Positions 35,401-47,400 of a DNA stretch of 64,000 nt are shown here, in pieces. Position numbers and translations under genes: made by a program. Below the pieces are notes generated by a model. It did no database searches. It was not told where the DNA came from and saw only the letters and a program-made list of their open reading frames with translations. The number at the start of each line of letters is the position of its first letter. The stretch's first letter is position 1. The stretch comes from Siphonodentalium dalli (lineage: Eukaryota > Mollusca > Scaphopoda > Gadilida > Siphonodentaliidae), in the NCBI GenBank assembly GCA_032622095.1, contig CP136064.1:255667863-255731862 (forward strand). The letters are read 5' to 3'.

Positions 35401-38400
35401 ATCAGCAATGTAATAATTTGAGTCGGCGGTTTTAAAGCAGTCAGTCGGGATGAGCAGAAACCAACACTTTATTAAGTGTGGCCAAAAAGGAAGGTTTATT
35501 GTTTGATATATTATAATCCTTGTCTGGACATTGAAGACCACATTTACTTACTCAACGCTGTTAAACAAAAGAGAGTCAACATTGTGTCAACATTTTGTCA
35601 CTGTTTGGCTCGCAGGCGATATATTCCTAATTGATTTGTAACACTATAGCATGTATGGCTTATCGCTTGCTACAGCCGTCGGCTAATTTTTGGTTTAATC
35701 TTTTGATTCGGGAGATTTCATTTCCCGATCGGGAGCACAGGAGAAATGACACAAAATCGGGAGACTCCCGCCGAAATCGGGAAAGTAAACAGGTCTGGTT
35801 AGGTATATAAAGAATTTATAGAGTGGCTGTATATGTACATATGGTTAGAAATAGTAGGCCCATGCAAATACCGGGTTTTCACAAGCATTCATGTTCAGTA
35901 ATTTAGAAAATAGTAAATTATCTGAAACAAGAAAGCTGAAATAGTCTTACAACAACGTACCTTTTATTCTGAAAATCATACTACATTCATGCTTGGAGTA
36001 AGATTGCACATAGGAGACATAGGCTCTGATACCCTTCTCATAGATAGCTCTGGAAAAAAAATAGATACCATTAGGCTATGCTAAGTCAATATCCCGTTCC
36101 TCAGGCCAAAACAATTATTTTTTATTTCTGGTTTATTCATAAAATCTTAACTTGATAAATCAAATTTTTAAATTTTATTTCATAAATTAACCTACCTCAC
36201 ATCGCTCAGAAATTCAGAATATTTCCTGATTCCAGAGCTCTGTCATGCTGTGGTATGATGAGGTTTTCCAATCTGGTGCTTATCCTCTGGAGTTGAGTTC
36301 ATATGTATATATATTATACAACCCATAGTTATATACCGTATATAATTATGTACACAGCATCATTCACTCACATTTGTTAGAATGCCACAAAACTGTTTGA
36401 AACCTGTTCAATACATGATGCCTCTAACTGCAGAAAAAATGGAATCCATCCATAATGCGAACTCGCAAGGTTGATAAAGATCTACACAATCATAATGTCT
36501 ACAACACTTCAGTTGTAGAAGGTTCAACCTCAAGTAATTATAATTTTTTGAATGTGTTAACGAAACACCACAAAAAGGGCTCAAGAAAGAATAAACATTC
36601 TTAATCAGTTACAATCCAGCTTGAAATTGTCTGTCTAGTTCTGTGAGGTTCAGGTATTTGTCAGAAATATATTATTATTCTCATGATGAACATTACAGAT
36701 TTTCTGTAAATAAATGACAAAAGATCTGTACAATGTTCAAGTAGTTGATCATCTAAACTATCTAATAAATATAGTATACATGTATATATTTGGCTCAGTT
36801 ATAGCTGGGATTACATGAGACAATATTTCCTGTCTTTGACAAGCCATGTCTGATATGCCTTATACCACTTTGTATTTTAGCCAAGATACATGAACCTGAT
36901 CTATTTTGTTGAAGGTTGTAAGTCTTCACATCAACGCAAAAATGAGAAAGCTGTCAGAAGGAATTGTTTTTCATGTGACATGTTTCATATGGGTGTTGTT
37001 CTAACAATCTCAATAATGTTGGCAAATTCCATGATGGAATAAGCTTTAATTGAATACACCTTTAATCATTTTGAGTATGAATGGCTGTTGCCATACAGGT
37101 TTGTCCACTACTGATGGCAGAGTAGAGGTATATATATATATATGTATATGTAGCCTGCTATGGTGCAATACTGCATATTTTAATGGTATAAATAAGAGAG
37201 AGAACATGAGTGCTGTCTTGAGGGGGTAAATGTTATGCCACTACATTGAGAAGACTTATGTGCATACCATAGTCATGTTGTGTACTAGTACCATGTCAGA
37301 CGCTGTCAATAATATTCTAAATTTATTTGGTACGCTTCTTTCTTGCCAATTTCAGCCTGAGTCGAGAGAAGCCATGTAATCGGAAAGTATGTCTATATGT
37401 TACCACATATTTATTTTACATATACATGTGTTTGTATATACTGGTACATATCTATTTTCTTGTCAATATCCGGTAAATGTATTTCATATGAGAAATAAAA
37501 CATATTCAAGAGTTCCAGATTCGGCCAAAAAATCTTGGCTATTCGGATAAGTTGACATTGAATTACATTTTGCATTTGTGTCAGAACTTGTAATGCTATG
37601 GGAGGAAATGCATAAATATGCAAACATGTTCTCCCAGACCAAGGTCAGAGCCTCTGGGGATCCCAACTGGAGTTTTCATGTGAAGTGTCATGTTGATATA
37701 CTGGACCACTGTAGACCGCATTAATATCTGGTGACCCATTAGTACTGCCACTACTGGGCCAATACATGTATGTATTTGTTTATGTTTTTGTTTTCTTATT
37801 TCCACATTGTTTACATGCATTTTGCTTTCCTCCATGATCCATAGAGAATGTAGATTGTTGAAATGTGCACCATAATCTGACTGGCTTGCATATCAATAAC
37901 AGTTTGATTATCATCTTAGGGATCAGAGGACAATATATGCGACATTTCACGGTTTTGTCTAGCTGTATGAAGACACCATTCTTTTATAGTTTGTCTTAAT
38001 TGTGCAATGTATGGACAATTGAGACTCATTATTGGCCACCATTGTTCTAGTAAATGGGAAAGTAATCAATAGCCTTTATTGAGAATTGTTTCCGGGTAAG
38101 ACGCCATACTGTCTATTGTTTGAAGATACTGCAATGCTGTACTATGCTAGATTTCTGTTTCACCACTGATGTAATCAAAAAAGGCATTCCATTAATGGAA
38201 CTACTATGCATGCCTATTTCGGGTCGAAATTGGATTATCAATATAAGCTATTGTTCGAGTCAGGGAGATTTAAAATTTAAAATTATTATTCGCAAAACGA
38301 AACCGATAATAGCTGTTTTCGTTTTTCCCAAAATTGGAATGGGAGACGAAAAGAAAGTTTCATTCCCGTCGGGGGAACGTCTATTGTTGTACCGCAATAG

Positions 38401-41400
38401 GCCTATCGATGATTGGCTGTACAGTCTACATATAGCTCATTAGATGAAAGACTCTCATATTTCATATTTGCTTTTGAAAATATGTGTTAAAAAGTTGAAA
38501 TGGGAGACGAAGCGGCAGCGATATGTTTCGTTCTACGTGCCTGTTCTTGGATGCGATTTTGAGTCGGTCATTGACCCTGTCCGCACATTTATATTGCACA
38601 TTGTAAACAGTTACTGGCATTGTGTCTTGTAACTACACAAGTTCTGATAACGTTGTACCGGTATCAATATATTTCATTGTACTTGAGGCTGAAGGAAAAC
38701 ACTACTGAGAAGGCTGCTGTTCCCGGGACTGGTCAAAATTGACAAATTGGATGATGCCCGGTCTTGATAATGATATCCCGATTGTTTTTGTACTAACGAG
38801 AATCTGAATTACCGGCACTTGCCGAAGTTTTTGTTCAACGCATCTCAGGTCCGATAAGACAGTCACCGAGGATTGGTTACGGCTAATGGTAACATTGATA
38901 TTCGCATAATGCAGACATGCAAGTGTCTGTTAAGGTCAATAATTACTGTCATCTCACTAAATATATGGCAAAATGCAGCCAGAGGCACTAGCAATGTGGA
39001 CTGTCCCTTTTCTCTGTTAAGAGTTTTCAAGGGAATGATTCTGCTGAGCTGTCAGCCCGAGAAAGAGTCCGTGTCTAGTTTATACCGTTCTGGCACTAGC
39101 ACTGATGACTTTCTGTTCCTTTATCTTGATCTTCTGAGGTGCTTGAGCCAATGTAGGCTATACTGCACCGCGAATTTGCCGCCAAAGACAAAAATCTCTT
39201 GTAAAATGAGGCCATATTCTGGCCAAAATACGAGGCATACAAATACTGTATAATCCTCATATAAAGTGTCGTTCACCAAGCCAGAGGCTTATAATGTGAA
39301 CAGAGTCTGTCGTAATATAGACAAACGATTAGAAACGATGTTGCTCCGAGGACGCAAAATTGATAAACTGATTTAGGCAGGGGTACTCCGGTGTGACGTC
39401 ACATCAGTAGGTGATTAAAAAAAAACACACCAGAAACGGAATGATGCGAGTTGAGGCGAAGCGTTAAAGGGATATATTCTGAATTTCTGAGCGATATGAG
39501 GTAGGTTAATTTATGAAATAAAATATATCAACATAAATTATTTACCTGTCTTTTAAAGCTAATTTCTGTATTTTTGGTATGAAATTTGTTACACCAGGCA
39601 GTTTGTCCCGAGGGTTTAATGACACCTGAAAGACAATGAACACATATAATATCAACAGGGGGACATACTTGCAAAGTAAATTAAAAGATAAAATTAGAGA
39701 GAGATAGGTGGTTATATCAGGTCCAGTCGTTCAATTTTGAAAAATGCTGGTACACCGATGCATGTGCATGTAAACATGTATATAATAGTTTAATACACTC
39801 AAATGACATTGCTTTGTGCTATTTTAATAAAATAAATCTTCAAACAAAATGTTCAGTGTTGGTTTACTTCAACAAAAAGTTCCTTCCTGTAATCGTTTTG
39901 TACACTACTGACTCAAGGGATATATTCCCTGGCCAAAGGCGAATTGGTAATCCATAACTCTTTCCTGTTTCATAAGGAGTAGGATGGGTGTCTGTCCAAT
40001 TGTAACTCGGAACTATTACCACATGCTGACCAGTATTGGGCGATGACACAATATATTTTGATTCTATAGATGATCACTTTGATTGTCTGCGACACACACG
40101 CATTGAACAGTACGCAGACCATTACGGGTTTAAAAACACTACAGTGTATAACCTTTGATGCTATGACTTCTACGATGATCGTTGTTATCCCAACCATTAC
40201 TGTTTTGCATTTTATTAAATAATTGAGTTAACTTAACCAAGAACATGGGGTGTGCAACTTTTTGCGCGATACTTTCAATTCCAGGTGTTCTATGGCATGC
40301 AAGAGCAATTGTGCGCATCAAAATCGAAGGACTGCAGGTCTGGGAAGTCACATTTATAGCTATTCTAGTTAAATATATTACACGTAAATATTTCATACCC
40401 TGGAAACTACTTGAATTGTATTTAGGAAGAGATAACACATCTTTCCTTGAAATTAATGTTGCACCCGCTTGTAGAATATCCGCGAAGACTACAGAAGCAA
40501 ACTCGTCTGCTATAGGAATATGTTCTGATATACAGTAATGCCCTAATTAATCGACTCCTTTAACCACAGCAGAATTATGGGTAACTTTTCCGAGAGCTTT
40601 CCGATGAATGGCAACAAGCCATATTTCCGACTAAATCCTGAAAAGTTAACCATAATTCTGCTGTGGTTAAAGGAGTCGATTAATTAGGGCATTACTGTAT
40701 GATATTAACCCTTTCATGACTTGAGCTTCCTGAAATTTTGCAAAAAACCCTGTGCCAATGTATTGTATTATATATGTAAATCTCCCATAGGGAGGAGCCT
40801 CACATATATATAAGAGAATACATTGGCATAACTATATTTACCTTGACCTTGTATAAAGTCAGTGCATTCTCTTATATATGCAAGGCTCACTATGGAAGAC
40901 ACGCATATATAAGAGAATGCACTGACACAGGATCTTTAATGCTGTACCAGCGCAGCTCCTGTCACGAAAGGGTTCAACTCTGATGCATACATATGTGATC
41001 ATTTCTTCAAGTTAGGTACAATTGTCAGGAAAAAAGCTGGACAGTTTTGTTAATTTTGTATGAAAAGAGCAAACTGCACTCACTTAATAAGAGTAAACAA
41101 CTCAGGCTTTCACACTTTTAAAATAACTAGTTTATGAATTGGGTTATCTCTTGAGCCAGATTCATCCATTACCAATACTGCAATATCTAAATATAACTAT
41201 TATAGCTACATAAAACTATTACAGCTAAATAGAACTAGTATAGCTAAATATAAACATAGCTGAATACAATTATTATTGCTAAATATAATTATTATAGCTA
41301 AACATAACTATTATAGCTAAATATAACTAATATAGCTAAATATAATTAGTATAGTTAAATATAACTATTATAGATAAATATAACTAGTATAGCTAAATAT

Positions 41401-44400
41401 AATTAGTATAGCTAAATATAACTATTATAGCTATAAAAAAAAACTATTATAGCTAAATATAATTAGTATAGCTAAATACAACTAGTATAGCTAAATATAA
41501 CTATTATAGCTAAATATAACTATTATACCTAAATATAACTATTAATTTTCTCAGACCTGTACATTGATCAGCTGCCGCGATCTGAATTTCCGGACAAATA
41601 TCAGAAGTAGATAAATTGGGAAATTTTGGTGACATAAAGTGACAATAAAAACCTGCCTGTTGGGTAATTTTGCATGTAAAAAAATATAAAAACTGCCTGC
41701 CCATTTTGAAAAAAAGTGTCTGAGAAACAGATAAATCACTTTTGTAAGGCCTAATTGTGAGCGTGAGCTTTCCGGGATAAATCACTTTTATATGGCCTAA
41801 TTGTGAGCTTTCCAGGATAAATAACTTTCATATGGCCTAATTGTGAGCTTTCCAGGATAAATCACTTTTGTATGGCCTAATTGTGAGCTTTCAGGGGATA
41901 AATCACTTTTGTATGGCCTAATTGTATTCTTTCCAGGATAAATCACTTTTGTATGGCCTTTTGTATGGCCTAATTGTGAGCTTTCAGGGGATAAATCACT
42001 TTTGTATGGCCTAATTGTGAGCTTTCCAGGATAAATCACTTTTATATGGCCTAATTGTGAGCTTTCCAGGATGAATCACTTTCGTATGGCCTAATTGTGA
42101 GCTTTCCAGGATAAATCACTTTTATATGGCCTAAATGTGAGCTTTCCAGGATAAATCACTTTTGTATGGCCTAATTGTGAGCTTTCCAGGATAAATCACT
42201 TTTGTATGGCCTAATTGTGAGCTTTCCAGGATAAATCATTTTGTATGGTCTAATTGTGAGCTTTCCAAAACAAATAACTTTTTATGACCTAATTGTGAGC
42301 TTTCAGGGGCATACATGACCTATCGTTTGTGTGAATGAACTTAATGAAGTTATCTTTTTTGGGGGGTTAGGAATTATACAACATGACTAAAGAACCAACC
42401 TTTTGATTAATCTCAATAAAGTTTATGAAACTGTCTTCTTCTGGGGTTAGGAACACTACTGCATAGCCAATATTGCCGATTCTCGCCGTTCTTCCGCATC
42501 TATGTACAAATGCACTGCAATAAATTAAGAGAGCACGGCTATCACAGTTATAACTTTACTAAGTGAGACAAATTATTTTATTGGCATATTTTTCAGGATA
42601 ATTAGTGAAATCTTGGTATCAAATAATCTACAATGTTTTTAATAAGCAACAAGTTAAACTGTGATATTTTATACAAGCACACAAGATTATAGTTTTGATA
42701 TCAAATAATTAAATTGGAACTGAAACTTTGGATAAGTTTTGAACATTAAATTAGTTTAGGCAACAAACATTATTATTATGGGACTTAGATGCAAAAGCCT
42801 TGTGGCTGTCATTTGCAGAATGCAGGATAGCATCACTAAATTCACCCTCTGGAGACCTCATTTATCGTAGGTCTCATCTTCTGGGAAGTATCTATAGTCT
42901 CAAATTAACATTGTTTTCCCTTCTGTTCAGTTTCTATATCCCCTAATTTGCAGAAGATAACAAGAGCATCGCTAGGGCGTGGCAAAATACGCCCTTTAGC
43001 CATTTCGAATTGTACTACCGCAAAATAAAACAATACTTTGAGCTTACATTTGAAGAATATCTAATATACCCCTAATTTCAATGCCAAAATGTGGTCAAAT
43101 TCTAAGTCGAAAAATGGCCGTGACTCATTCGAAATAATTAAACAGAACCTATATTCGAACTTGGCCTGTAGTTTTAGATGGGAAATACACATACCAACTT
43201 TGGTTCCGATAAAATAATAAAAACTGGCGTTATCGGTCAGAAACCAAAAATATTAACTGACGGTCAAATTCTAAGTCGAAAAAGGACCGTAACTCATGTA
43301 AAACTAATTGGACAGAACCCATATTCGAACTTGGCCTGCATCTTTAGCTGGGAAATACACATACGAACTTTGGTTCAGATCAAATAATCAAAACTGGAGT
43401 TATCAGTCGGAAACCAAAAATGTTAACTGACGGTCAAATTCTAAGTCGAAAAAGGACCGTAACTCATGTAAAAATAATTGGACGGAACCCATATTCGATC
43501 TTGGCCTGTATCTTTAGCTGGGAAATACACATACCAACTTTGGTTCAGATCAAATAATCCAAACTGGTGTTATCAGTCGGAAACCAAAAATGTTAACACG
43601 CGGTCAAATTCTAAGTTGAATAAAAGGTCGATAGACCTCATGTCCGCCTCTAAGCATCGGCTTGATACGACCGTTGTTTGCGCATAAAAACCTGTCTTTA
43701 TTGCTAGTAAACCTACATACCAAATTTAATTTCATTCAGTACACATTTACTAAAGTTATCATCCGGAAACCTCAAATTGGCAAAATATTCTAAGTAAAAA
43801 AGGGACATAACTCTGTTGAAAATTGGCGGGCGGAACCCGAATTCGAACTTGACCTGTGTTTTGCTGGGAGAAAGACACATACCAACTTTGGTTCAGATCA
43901 AATAATCCAACTGGAGTTAACGGTCGGAAACCAAAAATGTTAACAGACGGTCAAATTCTAAGTCAAAAAAGGGCCGTAACTCATGTAAAAATAATTGGAC
44001 GGAACTCATATTCGAACTTGGCCTGTATCTTTAGCTGGAAAATACACATACCAACTTTGGTTCAGATCAAATAATCCAAACTGGAGTTATCGGTCGGAAA
44101 CCAAAAATGTTAACAGACGGTCAAATTCTAAGTCGAAAAGGGGGCATAACTCTGGTGAAAATTGGCGGACGGAACCAGAATTCGAACTTGACCTGTCTTT
44201 TCTGCTAGTAAACCCACATACCAAATTTAATTTGGTTCACTCTAACTAAAGTTATCATCCGGAAACCTAGGACGCACGGACGGACACACGGGCGCACGCA
44301 CGCACAGGCTGATTATAATAGTCCTCCGAACCCGTTGGGTCAGCGGACAAAAAGGGCTGTAACTCATGTAAAAATAATTGGACGGAACCCATATTTGAAC

Positions 44401-47400
44401 TTGGCCTGTATCTTTAGCTGAGAAATACACATACCAACTTTGGTTCAGATCAAATAATCTAAACTGGAGTTATCGATCGGAAATCAAAAATGTTAACGGA
44501 AGGACAGACAGACGGTGCGACAGACAGATGGACGAACGGACAGACTGATTACATAATACGACTTTAAAAAAAAAAGGGCGTATAAAAAATGAATAATCAA
44601 GGTGACTAATGGGTGAATATCACCAACTTCATCTGGGGAACTTCAATCTGATCCTCAGGTCTCTCAGAGACGATGAGGCCTCAGCAGAATGAGGTTCCCA
44701 GAGCAGTCTTTCGATTTTGAAAAATGCAGATGCGAAGTTTGTTGTGCGCCTGATTTTGGATCCAGGCGCGCAATTTTGCTTTGGCGCACTTGACTGGACA
44801 TATAAGTTATAACCAATGCATGTACATGTAACCATGTATATAATACACTCAAATAACATTGTTTTGTGCTATTTTAATACAATAAAACTTCAAACAAAAT
44901 AAAAGTGTTCATTATTGGTTTACTTCAACAAAATGTTACTTCCTGGGATCATTTTGTACACATCCGACTCAAGGGAATATATTTCCTGGCCGACTCCAAA
45001 GTGGGATTGCATTGTTACTGATAAGTCATTTTGAAAATTGGTAATCTGTACCATTTACTCTTTCGTACAGACTGGTTTATTTTTCATTGTGACTCAGAAC
45101 TGTCACCAGGTGCTTACCAATATTGAGCAATGACATCGTAATATAATATATGCACAGACCATTATGTTTTATAAAATCACTCCAGTGTATAACCTTTATG
45201 CTATGACTTCGACGATGATCGTTGTTTTCTTAACCCTTACTGTGCTGCATTTTATTGTTCATTGAGTAAACTAACCAAGATCGTGGGGCGCACAACTTTT
45301 TGGATGTTACTTTTCAATTCCAGAGGAGCAATAGTGCACAATAGCGCAGCTCAAAATCGAAGGACAGCAAGAAGGTGAATTTGGTGACACTAGCCCCCCG
45401 TGTGGCATAGGTTCGCGAAACTTACCATCTGGGGACCTCATTCTGCAAATATCAGACATGCCATTTCAAGGCCTGGGCATCTAAGTGTTTCAAAATCTAA
45501 GGACTGAACAATCTTTTGTATTTGTTCTCACCTGGCTGCGCTTGGAGGGTCATATTGTATGACCCAGTTTACTTCAGGAACATCTATCCCTCTAGCCATT
45601 ACATCTGTACAAACCATAACACCACTAAAACGAAAAAAATTCCAAGAATAAATCTATTTTTATCTGACTTTCGCAAAATAAGCTTGCTTTCAAGGTTGGT
45701 ACAATAAGGATGTCATCCAAGCTATGGAAGGTGTTTGCATTTGGTACAGCTGAAAAATCATACACTTAAGAAATAAATATGTGGTGTATCGCTGTCAAGT
45801 TGTACCACAAAGAAACTTATTGTAGGATGACGTGAATATTTATTTCATTACTTGCGCCAGTCCATGCTGGACGCAAGTAGTGTTTTCGGCTCGGATGTCT
45901 GTTTATCCTTCCTTCCTTCCTTCCGTGAATATGTTACGTCATACCGGAAGTACATACTGTAAAAATGAACACGCACTAATATGAAATGATGGCATCAATT
46001 GTAATTTAAATCCACATATATACTTAATTTGCATTGTTATCTGGTTTTATTTTGGTAATAAATCGTTCATAAATGAACAATATTGAATTATTTCTTTCTG
46101 GAAACCGATCAAGACGCCACGACGTACATCAGGACGTCACAAGCTACATGGGCGCGCAAAACACCAGACATGATTGTGTCGATGTCCAGACAGCTGAGAC
46201 TCGTATTACACGGACAGGCTAAACCATTTCATCTGCCAACAACTTCGTGTTTGATTATTATAAATATATATACCGCATGTAAAACAAACGTCGGCAACAG
46301 TACATGCCCATTAGAAGCCTATTTTATATAACTTGAATTCGAGGAAATGAGTTGAGATCAAGTCTAAAAGAAGCGTGCGGAATCATTTTTTTTTTCGCAG
46401 TGACTGTGAGGTGCGAAATTTTTTCTGGAAAGTTCAAAACATTTTCGAAAGATCCTGGTGCATATAAATCATGTCCGGTCAAACAGTCGAGCGCGTGGTT
46501 CAATTGAAAAACAATTGCACTGAAAATGTGAATGTGGAAACATGGATTATTAAAATGCCTATATTAATTAACTGGGAAAACAAGCTTTCTCATTCTCAAC
46601 GCAATAGACATTTTGATATGTTCCCGAAGTCTGTAGACCAGTCGATAAGGGCATGTTCACATTGACACATTGTTAATCAAAGACTAACCATTGATCCCGT
46701 TTCTTTTATTTAATTGTGTCAGTGTTTTGTAATTTACTTTGATGGTTTTTGCCACTGGCATACACACTTGATATCATTCTAGTCAAACTAGTAAGTTAGC
46801 CCAATTGGCATATAATATAGCATCGTCGGCAACCAATCGTCTTCACACCCTTCATATGAACGATGTCTATATTGTTATATTAATATATCAAACAACTCGT
46901 ACGTATTACTATAAGACTATCATTAGTGTAACTAGTGTAGATCAACTTGAGATAATAGAGATATTATGTCCGTACACACAACTATTTCAGCGATGGGTGA
47001 ACATAGATTTGATATCTAGATTTTTGTTATCGATCTCTCAAACGAGGGGCCAGCACCCGTGGTTCAAACTGTTGTTGGCAAGACACCACACAACATGCCA
47101 AATGTGTGATGGGCGCAAGTATAGGCAGCTCCAGTGAGTGCATTCTAGTTTGTAATACGATTGAACGTTTGGGGTGAAATTTTGACTGAATAGTCAGTGA
47201 AATACAACTGTACTGCGTGGAAAGTCCCAGATACAGTCTCAGTTGAGAAAAACAATTTTGTGGCATAATTCTTATTGGGTGTACTCTACTTGTTTGCATA
47301 GTTACTCCGGTAACTTGCATTTGTATATTTGGCCAAAATTTATGTGTTTTCAGAGGTGTCCATGTCTTACATTTAAACTATAAAGGAAACAGAATTGCGA

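Larger units (their letters stand above)
42797..45478. mobile_element. hAT-like double-hairpin miniature element carrying two later insertions
   Basis: Three pieces of one element stay in order: 42797-42960 (GTCATTTGCAGAATG, GTCTCATCTTCTGGGAAG, CCCCTAATTTGCAGAAGATA), 44584-44703 (GAATAATCAAGGTGACTAAT, GCAGAATGAGGTTCCCAGAG) and 45368-45478 (AAGGTGAATTTGGTGACACT, CCTCATTCTGCAAATATCAG). The gaps are filled by 42960-44583 and 44704-45367. Confidence 0.75.

Noticed and set aside
38120-39253. three consecutive open frames as a gene
   Set aside because: No domain, splice or start context supports them. They are recorded only as part of the inverted-repeat-bounded segment in the DDX55 intron.
41797-42039. 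80-codon minus-strand open frame
   Set aside because: It is a translation of the 40-bp minisatellite; the repeated protein motif follows from the DNA repeat.
43178-44249. several 69-84 codon plus-strand open frames
   Set aside because: They repeat the same peptide and are translations of the 170-bp dispersed repeat.
46083-47137. open frames of 64-110 codons
   Set aside because: Intronic, no known domain, and no agreement between neighbouring frames.
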